Assembly: GCF_901933205.1 (NCBI RefSeq)
Contig: NC_044572.1
Location: forward strand, 28,482,501 to 28,546,500
Origin: Camarhynchus parvulus
Taxonomy: Eukaryota > Chordata > Aves > Passeriformes > Thraupidae
DNA length: 64,000 bases
Reading direction: 5' to 3'
Shown: positions 41,075 to 53,760 of the stretch, in pieces
Layout of the letters: every line of letters begins with the position of its first letter
How positions within the stretch are numbered: position 1 is the stretch's first letter
Notes under the pieces: generated by a model
Database searches by the model: none
Seen by the model: only the letters and a program-made list of their open reading frames with translations
What the model was told of the DNA's origin: nothing
Program-made: the position numbers and the translations under genes

Positions 41075-41520
41075 TGCAAGGCGCAATCAAATCTAATCAG
41101 TTTGGCATTAATTAAGCTCTAATAATATACTCTAGTCTCTCTCCTAAGTAGTGTGATCCGTTTCCCCTTCACACAGGTAGATTGGAAAACGTTACGGTGT
41201 CATCATAATTTTTAAACATACTGAGAAAATGACAGAGCTGCAAAATTAAAATAAATGATTAATGGCATTTTTTTCATGTTTTGTACTAATAGGTATCACT
41301 GAGGTTTTAAATTAATAGAGCTGTCAGCTCAGGGTTGTTACAGATCCAGTGCAGAACTAAAATGGAAATTATGTATTCCACAGATACCTAAAGATGACAC
41401 TCTGGAATATTTTAAATTTTAATTAGTAGGTGCAATTGTTTTTCCCCCTCCTCCCTAAAACCACTGCAAATTAATTGGCAATTAGTCACAACTAATTCTT
41501 TTCTTAACAATCTGAACTGG
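41075..41520. promoter_or_regulatory. Candidate regulatory block, ATTA-rich, in DGKB last intron
   Basis: The stretch has an unusual density of homeodomain-type cores (CATTAATTAAG near 41107, GATTAATGG near 41258, TTAATTAG near 41418, AATTAATTGGCAATTAG near 41468) set in non-repetitive DNA. This is typical of deeply conserved noncoding elements, but no alignment was possible here and AT-rich DNA produces such cores by chance. Confidence 0.25.
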
Positions 41521-44500
41521 AAAGAAAGGTGTACTACATGCTAGAGTATTTGTCTGGGGTGCAGAAAGCACACATGCAGTAAATTGCTTTGTCAATTACA
41601 AAAACTACTGTTGTGAAATTAAGAAAAAAAATATGCATACATAAACAAAAATAATTAAAGTGCAGTGTACCTGTGACCACAAAAAATAATGCCCAGCTGC
41701 AAGATAAAATGTTAAAAACTCAATAAATCAATCTGGCCTTGGAACAGAATGCACACTGCCGCTCAAAAGGGAAAAAAAAGTGCAGCATTTTCGTGTATCA
41801 TCAAAAATCTTCTCTAGTGATTTCCATTTTTGGGTTAACTATGCAGAAACTGGCTAACATGCTATTGAAATCAGCCACCATATCTAGGACCCAGCTCCTG
41901 TTTGCTCTAAAGTGGCAGATGCAGTAGGTCCAATTCTCTCGTTATAAAGAACTGATAAGAAACTACTGGTAAAACTAGAGGCATGGAAAGAAGATACTTT
42001 ACAGACAGAGTCTAGAATACAGCTGCAGCTGCTTCATGTGATGTGCGAGGTATTGGAGACAATGGATCTATATAAAAGCAAAACTGTAACTCTCTTTTAG
42101 TTTTCTCACCTAGCTCTGGCACACAGTGATTATTAACAAAAGCTTGGTTTGGTTTGGTTTAAGTTCTTGTTTCCCTCTGTATTTAACTACAGGACAGTAG
42201 GATCCCTGTGCCCTGGCTCATCACCTCTCTACAGACTAAAGGAAAAACTGGAGAGGAACCACTCATTCAAAACTCATTTTTAAGGTGCATTCAAATGACA
42301 GTGTTTTGAAATACTAATTTTGTGAAACATTATTCCATTCCTTACTCAAAGTATCAGTAAACAATCAGGAAACAATTCTGAAAATACTGTGTCTCAGATA
42401 CCTGTGAAACTGTGTTTCTGGCAATCCATTAGGTGAGCTCTGATTATGGGTTTTTATTTTTGTTTCTTTATTTAAGCAATATTCTTGCATCTTCTATAGA
42501 CATTTCTTTCTTCTACTTTTAATCTAGTGTTTCTAGAAGCTTGACACTTTCAGATATCATGCTAAGCAAGTCAGGAATAGATGAAAGAACATAAATTGCA
42601 GTTATTTCTAATTAGGATGGAACATTGTTATAGATTTTTTCAAAACATTGCTAATAATTTATGTAGCTAAATTGAAAGATTACTTTTCTTAAAAAAACCC
42701 GGATGGCTAAAGCTAGAAGTTTATTGAATTAACTTGAGAGTCTTTGAAGTTTCATTACTATTAATGACCTGTTTGGAGATCAGGTGAAACCATAGATATC
42801 TTTCATGTTGCTATATTTGTCTGGGAGAGCTCTGATAGAATTTCTTCCTCAGCTAATCAGACAAGATGTTTAACATAATATTAACATTATCATCTTTCCT
42901 TCTCCCAAAGAGTCTTCTATAAAAAAACAGTGAAAACAATACAATTTGATGGTCAGATGATTCATCTTATTATACCAGAGCAGAGTGACTTTGTTAGACA
43001 CTGCATTCTGCATGCGTTCAACATACTGAATAATTCTGGATGACAGATTTTTACACCAAGCCACTCACACTTTTAAGAATGCACAGAACCTACATGAGTG
43101 TACACCTGCTCTCCTGTATGGATGATAGGTGCTTCAGCAATGTATCATAAAAGATTTAAAAGAAACACACAACTATTTGTTTACTCCTAAAATTGACCAC
43201 AGAAATGAAAAATCACAGATCACAGATTCTGGAGAACCACTGCATTATGTACCACATTTCACAATATTTTCTCAGAGCTCACAGTATCATTTTGGAGGAG
43301 CATGGCCTCCATATGCATGAGAAATGACAGTGTCAGCAACTCATGCTGTTTGTGTGAAACTTTTCTCCCAGTCAGAAAGGAGAAGCCACAAAGAGAAACA
43401 TGTTGGTTCCTTCAACAGCAAGTAAACTTCCGAGCCTGCATGTTCAGGCTGTATCCTATTCATAACAGGGATTTGAGGCCAAATTTGTTTTTCTGAATAG
43501 GCATAATAGAAAAGCAGGAGAATTTTGATCAGGTTGAACTTAATTTCTTGAAAAATCGTTTGGAAAATACTGTCATTTACCTGAGTACTATTAGGTACTC
43601 ATTACCTGCAGCAATGCACAAAAGTATTTTGAGCTTAAGAACTTGCAAGTTGGGCAAGAGTTGATTCAATACATGCTGATTCTATGAACTTCTTTCTCAC
43701 TTAGTCTCTGTAATATTTATAGGTCAGTCCTTAACACTACTGAACTGAGATGACACTGAAGTTTGTAAGATACAAAAAAACCAAAGTGTGTTATTTCAAC
43801 TTCATAAAAGACAGTTGAAGGGGGAAAGATAGCAGGTTTTGTTTTTTGCTGTTTTTTTTTTTAACAATAGCTTTCTGGCTGGAACACAAAAGAATCAAAA
43901 ACCTGAGGCTCAGCTGCTGTGTCTCACTGATGTGTGCAACCTAACAAGGTGAAGACTTCTCTCTCCCTCTCCTAAAACTAGTGAGATGGTATATCCAAAC
44001 ACAGCTTTTTTGCTTCAAACAACATAGCTAATAAACTAATAAGTGCCTTGCTTCAGCATCCTAATGAGAAAAGAGATAGCCTGGGAATGTGTCCCCATGT
44101 CTCTGCACAATGCAGGAATGAAAGCATCTTTATATACAGGCCTCAGTTTCTTATAATGACTAGAGAAAGAAACTTACCTAAGAGGCAAAAGGAAAGGAAA
44201 GCCGAATTATCACAAGTGTCTAGGGAACTAAATCTAGAGAGTTTTTTACCTGGCCATGATGATTTTTTTTCATTTAAAAATGTGTCACTATACATTTGCT
44301 TTCATTTTGGGAGAAAATGACCGTTTTTTCTCTAAAAAAAGACAAACCACATGATTTTTATATTGGTCTTCTGATTAGTTTTCTGAAATTCGAGCTCTTG
44401 CTGGCTCAAATGACTGATTACATAGCTAAGCCTAAAGAATTATTTTGGTTTTCTGGGGGTTTTGTATAGACTCTGGTTTGGATACACATCACAGATATCA

Positions 44501-44801
44501 CCCTGGTATTTACATGATCAAGTACCCTTTGGCTGCCAAACAAAGATCACTGTGAAGCACAAACTCATACATCAAATCTTGATCAAATCTATGTCTAAGG
44601 ACATAGGTGGGTATTATTGTCCTATTATCTAAGGAAGAATTCCTAGCTACTTTGCAGAGAACTTGAAGAAAAAACTCTACTGTAGTTAGAATTAGAGGGG
44701 AGGAAAGAGGTTGGACCATACATGTTTTTTACTTTGTAAGATGTGTGGTACATTATACAAAGATGCAAGGAGCTATTACACTAAATACTGAAGTTCCTCA
44801 G

Positions 44802-44890
44802 CAAAAAAAAAAACAAAAAAAAAAAAAAAAAAAAAACAACCAACCAAACAAAAATAAAAACACCACAAAAATGAATAAAATAACAAAAAT
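44802..44890. repeat. A-rich tract
   Basis: A near-uninterrupted run of A from 44802 to 44836 (one C at 44814) is followed by (ACCA)/(AAAC)-like units to about 44890. It could be an expanded poly(A) or simple low-complexity DNA. No retrogene is recognisable to its left. Confidence 0.9.
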
Positions 44891-46661
44891 TCATATTTCT
44901 ATATCTAAATTCATGGAAGTGCATTGGTATAGCAAATAGTTAATGTATTTTTACCTCAAAGACTAAACAAGTACATTCAGCAGCATGGTTTTCTTACACA
45001 GCACCAAGTATATTCTCAAAACAATGGTATAGCAAAAAGAATAGGTTCCTCAGAAGAGTATATGCCATTCCTATCCCCTTCAAAACTGGACAGCAGTAAT
45101 TGTCAATAGTAATTTACTGTTTCTGCAGGGCAGTAATTGAAATGTAAGAACTGTCTCTTTTTCCAGGTTTGTTCTCAATTGCACAGGCAGCTTCTGCTAG
45201 CATTATCAATCAGATAACAGGGATTCTGCACAGACCAAGCATCAGGACAGAAAAAAAAAGCACATGTTACTGCCAGCAACCTTCCATAAGTTCTCTTCTG
45301 TAATCTGGCAACTGAAAAATTCCATGTCTTTTTCTTGAACAAGTAACTGCTGGGTTCAGTACTGTTGCTCTGCACTGACCCATCATTGTAGAAGAGGTAA
45401 AGATAATGATATCTCTTAACTCCAAAAGGTTTTCTGCAACAAATCTCACAAAACCCCCACTGTTCTGCTTTCACACAGTATGTGTTTCTATGGTTCTCCT
45501 CACACTGCAGAATCTGAGCACTTTCCTAGAGAATGAGAACTCAACATCCTTCCCACTGTTCATCTGCTAAACATGAACTACCACAACCCTCTTCTGCTAT
45601 CCTAACCCATATATTATCAGTTGCACACCTATTAGCACCTTCCTGAACATTACCCATTTTATTTTTTGTGTAACTTTTAATTCTACCACAGACATAAACC
45701 TCATGAAAGGAATTCAGTACCCTTTTTTTGAAAATTGCTCCCATTTGTTATGGGATTTCTTCCTTGTTACAGTACTATTTTGTCATATTTACAAGCTGCA
45801 AGGCTGTAGCAAATTCATCATCTTAAAAGTACAGGTCTCCTTTAGGGAACCAAAATTAGTAGAACTTTATAAGAAAACATAGTAATACAATTACACAGGA
45901 CAATAAAGAACTTTGATTTCTTCAGCCTCCTCTCTGAAGGCCTGCTTAGCCTCTATAATTTATTGGAGAGAGATGAGAGTTCTTACAGATACACCTTTTC
46001 TTGCATTGTCTCTAAAGAGTCACTCAAAGAACCTTCTCTGAGAAAGTTCCTATCCTAGCCTAGGCTACCCTAACCTATGCATATTGATGTTTGTATGCCC
46101 TCATTTCATATGTGTGGGTACTGAAACAAGAAACTAATTAATTTCCTTTATTTACCCCTTAAACTGTAAGGACTTTAAAAAAATATTAGTCCTATTGTAT
46201 AATTGAAGCAGAAGGGTTAAAACTTCAGCTTTAATTAAAACTCTCTTGATATGAACTCTCAAAAACACAATAGAAAAGCTTTCTAAAGTTTAAGACTAAC
46301 ATTAGTTATTTTCTACATTTTAGCATCAAAACAAAGATTGAATTGTCCTCAGAAATAGAGAGCCTAAATCTGATACACCATCATAAATAAATGGCCATAT
46401 TGGGCAAAGGGATACTGAGACTGCACTCTTCAAGTATTTTCCAAACTTCTGAAATAGATCTCTTTTTATTCCACTCTAACCTGTGTTTGAATTCAGAATG
46501 ACAAATTGAAAATGCAGAGAGTACTGAAGTATATAAACAGTTGGTGAAGGTATTATTTAAGAAAATTGAGTTAATACTGATGAAACAGTTGTCTTCTAAA
46601 CATAAGGAAAATACTTCTCCCACTGAAAAGAAGAGAAAGAAAAATAATCAGTTGCAGTTAC

Positions 46662-46722
46662 CGTGCAAGGAGTTTGCATCCAAGGTTCTCCATCTATCTG
46701 CATAGGCAGAGACTTGCTGGTC
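46662..46722 (-). CDS. DGKB: DGKB penultimate coding exon
   Basis: This 61-base exon begins with the G that finishes the Arg codon split from the exon at 48424, then reads 20 codons: [20 protein letters not shown]. That is the '[10 protein letters not shown].PC' motif found near the C-terminus of type I diacylglycerol kinases. The acceptor is ATTTTTACCTTTAG (ends at 46723) and the donor is ACG|GTAACT at 46661. The exon ends in phase 0, matching the start of the terminal exon. The intron upstream is about 1.7 kb and the one downstream about 10 kb. A second pyrimidine tract ending in CAG lies 39 bases past the donor (acceptor AG at 46624-46623), which may matter for alternative 3' processing. 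Identity is secure because reading frame, phase and motif all agree. Confidence 0.95.
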
Positions 46723-48734
<2,012 letters not shown>

Positions 48735-51680
48735 CTACAATATCCTAACCAAAATTATTCTGAAATAGAATATTATATACATGGTTACATGAATACTAAA
48801 GAAATAATTTCATTATATGAGAAAATAGAAGATATTCCTTCATTTTGGTTACCTGACACACAAAGAATGAGATGTTTACAGTGCAGAAATTTATGCTTTT
48901 TATTTTTTCAACAGATATTTAAAATCTGTAAAGAAAAAGTCAGTGCTCCAGACCCTATTGGATTCTCTTCTATACAGTACTTTCCAGACAACATGTACAA
49001 CTCCAATTCAGTCTTTACATGCATGCACTATTATGATGAGATTTTGCATTGGATCAGTGTCTTAATTAGTACAGAGATGCAATGCAAAAAGGCAGAAAAA
49101 AACATTAACAATCCACCTAGCCTTCCAACTTGGTCATGCTTGTTTGCACTCAGTTATATATTGTTTGTTTCACACTTCTTTTCGACTAAATAATACTTTG
49201 GCATTGAACTTCAAAAAATATTTAAATAAAAATTAGTTTACTTGACTTCAATAAGTAAGAAAAAATTCTGTGTAGAGTTTCAGGTACAAATTAAAGAGCA
49301 ATAAGCAGTCTGCTCTGAGAAGCAACCAAGCAAGGTAATGAAACATTATCCAGAATCAACTAGGGTGTTTTGCACAAAATGTTTTATATTCTCCTGCATA
49401 AATAAACGGTGCCAAGACCAAAAGGACAAGAAAAAGAAACATTTCTTTTCTAGCTGTATAATATGTGTATTTTATAAATTGGCTGTTAACATCAATGTTT
49501 CTAAAAGGTACATTGTTCAGTGAAGCAAAGCATTGAGATAAAATGTTAGAGTCTATCATCACACTGAAAAAAACAAAGAAAAGAGACCACATTACTCTGT
49601 GTATTTTAAACCCCTCAACCCTTAATGAAGGTAAAATCTCATGCTAAAAATCGTATCTATGAGCCTATTCCAAAGTTTCAATGGGAGTCTTTTCTGTTCA
49701 CTTCTTTGGGCTTTCAATGAAGGTAATTAACTGAAAGAAGTGATGAGGGAAAAAATATATTAAAAGCAAATAGGATTTATGATCTGGATTATTCTGTTTC
49801 CAGCAGAAAATCTGATACTATCCAAAGCCTTCATTTTTCTTCTTACACTTTCTTAATATTTTCTGCTTTATTCATTTTTTCATCACAGTGAAATCAGTTC
49901 CACATAATACTAATGAAGAAAAAAATAAACAATGTTCTTGCCCATTAAGGGAAAACAATAAGACGGTCAAAAGTTTAAAATGTACAATATCATTAATTCT
50001 AGCTATATATTTTTATAGCTTGCATCCATGTAACACATGTAAGCCTAATTTTGTATGTCTGGCTTTCCATTGCATTTTTTTTCTTAAAATGTTTCCCATA
50101 AGTAACATTTAAACTTAAGTGAGATTTAAATAAATGCTGCTTTTCTTGGTAGCCACAGAGTCTTAACTGGGAAAGAACTACTCATTTTCAATTATTTATA
50201 TATTATAAAGGCACATAGAACTTTTTAGATGTACTAAATCATTAAAATGTTTAGCCAAAGAAAACATCAAATTCCTATTCACTGGGCCATTAGAAAATTA
50301 TTATTTTTTAAAATGGAAGAACGATTAAGAACAGATTTATATTTCTGACAGCTCAGGCAATATGTGCAATATTCAGAATAGTGACATTTTCAGGGACATA
50401 TATTTGATTCATAATTTTTCAGGAGCTGTGAGATTAGTGCCAGTAGCAGCAGTGTAAGCAAGGGCCAAATCCTGCCCTTTGATCTATACTGCACTTCTCA
50501 TTAAATGTGGTATATTAAACATTGGAAGATGGAACTGAACAATACTCTCATCTACCAAAAAAGTGAAGCCCTTTCAAAAACTTCACATTTGCAGTGGCAC
50601 ATTCCCAAAGTGGAGTTATTTTAGGCCAAATATGAATATTTTTAGAATCAAGCTTAAATTAGACATAACTTTCCTTCAGAAGCAGTAAAAACTAAAGCAA
50701 ATGTAACATGCAATTATTGACTGCATTAGTTCACACTCCTGCCCTTGATGATATATTTGACCTGGTGCTTTTGCGTAGTCATATCCATTTCAACAAACCC
50801 TTGAGATATATTGACTTTGATAAGAACTCAAGTGAAAAGTGGAAAAAGGAGTATGTCTATTTTAGTCCCACTCGTCAAGGATGTTACATTGCTATAGGTA
50901 CACTGCTTGAATATAAAGGGTCAAGACATAAAAAATGGGTTGGTATTGCTTCATAAAAGGTCTCCACCAAAGATTTAGAAAGAGACTAAGTAAGCTCTCT
51001 TAAAGGAGATCTGATTTTCTATTAAATTAACAGATAGGAAAGGGGAAGTCATTCTTCATTCTGGTGGAAGTTTATCACTGATTGTTCAGAAAGATCAGTG
51101 CAGGCCTCTGTACTGCTCAACACACACCCCAAAATAATCTGGAAATAGAAGTAGAGAGTGAGTAATGAAGATTCAATGAAGGAAAAACAAAACCCAATAA
51201 TAAAAAAAGGTTAGGAATTTTACAGTACTGAGTAATGGAGCTTTACAAAGGCAGAAAGTTCAATATATGTTCAATATATGCAACTTAATGTCCATGAGGA
51301 GAAAGAGCACTCACTACAGATATGTAGACTGTTTATATACATATATATATAACATTTGGAAATAAATATGGTGTGTGTCTCTGTGTGAATATGCTCATTT
51401 TGCTGGAGTATAATTGATACTGTCATGCTGGAATGAACATTGTGGAGTTACTGTGGCAAGTTCTATGAAAATATCAGCTCAATGCTCAATTTATGATCAC
51501 TAAATACTGCAACTGGTACATCCATAAGGTATGGAATTTGTAGTTCCAGTTCAGTCAGCAATGCAGAGGAAGAAAAATAACTGGAAATGACAGAGGAACA
51601 AAAGTGGTAACAAATATGGAGCAACTTCTGTATGAAAATAAATACTTCAGGAAGTAAGGAGATGAATGGAGGAAAGATGA

Positions 51681-51717
51681 CAAAATACCAAGTGCAAATT
51701 GGTATTTTGCACTTGGT
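51681..51717. repeat. Overlapping pair of perfect inverted repeats
   Basis: Two hairpins share the same bases. CAAAATACCAA (51681-51691) pairs with TTGGTATTTTG (51699-51709) over a 7-base loop. ACCAAGTGCAAA (51687-51698) pairs with TTTGCACTTGGT (51706-51717), also over a 7-base loop. They cannot form at the same time. It lies in DGKB intron DNA. Confidence 0.95.
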
Positions 51718-52338
51718 GTAGGTGAAGACAGTAAAGTAATTCAGTATTTCTCAAATGCAAGAACTGAGTTTTATAGTACTTCTAGACAAGCAGGAAATCC
51801 TTTTTACATAATATCTTGTTATGCCATGAGGCCACACTAAACTGAAATTACTTAAATCAAAAATGATTCATATTCAATAGGATAGCTTAACAGAAAATAA
51901 TCACTGTAAGTTTGCTCTCTTATGCTTTATTTCTAATACAGGTTGGTGTTAGAGGTCAGATACTGAGCTACACAAACTTGTGGGTTGATCTAGTATCACT
52001 ATTCTTGCTGACTTCTTATGCATCTTATAAACTGTAGTGGAGAATAATGAACGCTGCCACTCACTAAACATCACTTGGCACTTAAAACAGTTTATAATGT
52101 GGACTTTTCTGTGACATGTATCCCTATTGTGTTGGAGACCTCATTGTGAGAGTCACTCTTTTTGATCCTCAAATTATATTCTTGTGTCTCCGTGTATCTA
52201 ACAACTATAAAGCAAAAGATGTTTTTCTTTTTAGGGATGCATTTCTTTCTTGTGTTTCTTCTGCATCCTACTGATTTTATTTCAAAGAGAAATTGATTTA
52301 TTAAAAATATGGATATTGATCTAGTACCCATATCCAAC

Positions 52339-52833
52339 TGTGACGGACAAAGACTCTCTAACAGTTTAAAGTTAGAAACTATGTGTTTATTGCAATGCCT
52401 GGGCAGCGTAGGGGATAGCTCCCAAATACACACCGCAATTTACAGGTGATACAGAGTCCTTTTATCTGTGCAAATGTTGAATACCCAAAATAAAAATACA
52501 TATTCATAACTTTGCTACACCCCATTCCCCACTTCGTACGGTAATTAGTTCAAAAGCTATTAAACATGCGTAGTTTGTTCCTTGAAATGAGTCGGTGGTC
52601 CCTTGCATGGGGAGGGATCTCAAAATGAGGAAGTAAATGAAGTCTTCCTTGTTCTGACCTTTCTACCTTTTCAATGCAAATATGACAAATGAACCCTTGG
52701 TGGAACTCCCATTCCCTGTCTTCAATTGGTTTCAGAACAGAGGAGGCCTACAATTGTCTTATGTTCCTAAAAGCTATTTATCAGTTTTTATATTCTTCAT
52801 TATAAACCCAGCTAACCAAACACTATGTTGACA
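52339..52833 (-). mobile_element. Solo-type LTR in DGKB intron, same strand as the gene
   Basis: On the minus strand the block runs from about TGTCAACA (52833) to ...GTCACA (52339), giving the TG...CA ends expected of an LTR. It carries, in order, a TATA-like GATAAAAGG (52466-52458), a CpG-containing stretch, and an AATAAA poly(A) signal (52391-52386) about 70 bases further on, with about 47 bases left to the end. This is the U3-R-U5 layout of a retroviral LTR, and the sequence resembles a bird LTR family from memory. No internal viral genes are adjacent and no second LTR was found, so it looks like a solo LTR. No clear target duplication is seen, so the inner boundary may be wrong: the AT-rich DNA to about 53000 could also belong to it. 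Confidence 0.6.
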
Positions 52834-53189
52834 AGAAATCAATTATTAGTTAACTACTAACTCTTAACTTCATCAAGGCCTACCCATTTATTTTAATTAA
52901 CTCAAATAAAGCTTATCTCTAAACAAAACTCTTAGCTCCACTAAAATCTCAAAATTCCTTAAAGTTTATGTCTCAAAATAATTGGTGATTTTAGTGATAA
53001 AATTCTTCAATTCTTCAATATGTTTCACCTATTATAGAAAAGTTTAGGTTTAGGAAACTAAATGTTAGATTTTCAAGAAGAATTTCACAGCTAAGAGTGA
53101 ACAAAAGCAACTATCAGATACTGCGCAGTTTTTCTTTCTAACCAGTTCATTCAGCTGCCTAAAGGAGAGCTGAGGTCTCACAGGTAAGC

Positions 53190-53760
53190 TATCACAGAGA
53201 GCATCTCAGTCCATTAGGAAAGTGTTTTCTGACTGGTGCCTTGGGGTTCCCCAGCCCGTTTGTTCTACTTCGAGCCCTGCGAAAGAGCTGAAGGCTCTCG
53301 CTTGTTTTCTATGTGAATGAGCCGTTAGAGTGTGTGGGAATGTTTTCACAGCACCATGTCTCTCCTGTCTCTTCCACAAACCAAAGTACTTCACGTGTCT
53401 CCTCCTATTAGCCCCGTCAGTAAACAAAGCCAGCTCTCCCAGGGGAGCAGTGCTGTCAGCAGACGGTGACGAGCATGCAGAGGGGCAGCTGACCCCTTGC
53501 ACTCATTCCTGATGGGGAGATAAAGTCACCGGGGAGCTGACTGCCCATTTCTTCCCACAAGGCAGCAGGAGAAGTTCAAACAGAAACTTGCACAAGTGGC
53601 AGACAAAACATTGTATGTGACTGTAAGCCCTTTACAGCCCTTCCCAAGGCCCAGAGAAACACACTTGGAGACTTTAAAGTTTCCTAATGAGTTTACGTTA
53701 TCCATTATCTTGGCATTAGCTGAATGCTTCAATATTCACAGTGAACACACAAGAGAAAAA
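53190..53760. promoter_or_regulatory. Candidate regulatory block, GC-richer, in DGKB upstream intron
   Basis: A GC-richer island with several CpGs lies in AT-rich intron, directly right of the LTR region. It has a GTAAACA forkhead-type core near 53420, a GACGGTGACGAGC stretch near 53462, and few simple repeats. It could be an enhancer or an unrecognised old repeat. The two frames here (53206-53502 minus, 53596-53844 plus) show no known protein similarity. Confidence 0.25.

Larger units (their letters stand above)
36595..46661 (-). other. DGKB: Last intron of DGKB
   Basis: This intron of about 10 kb lies between the exons at 46662 and 36594, bounded by GTAACT and a pyrimidine-rich CAG. It contains the A/C-rich tract at 39655-39858, an A-rich tract at 44802-44890, a perfect 16-base palindrome at 39016-39031 and an AT-rich, ATTA-rich block at 41075-41520. 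I see no further exon that I can support. Minus-strand frames such as 37761-37964 and 45175-45474 have no recognisable similarity and are not flanked by convincing splice sites. Confidence 0.9.

Noticed and set aside
50708..50956. 82-codon plus-strand frame with a tidy, protein-like composition
   Set aside because: No family is recognised and there is no splice or promoter context; it lies antisense within DGKB intron.
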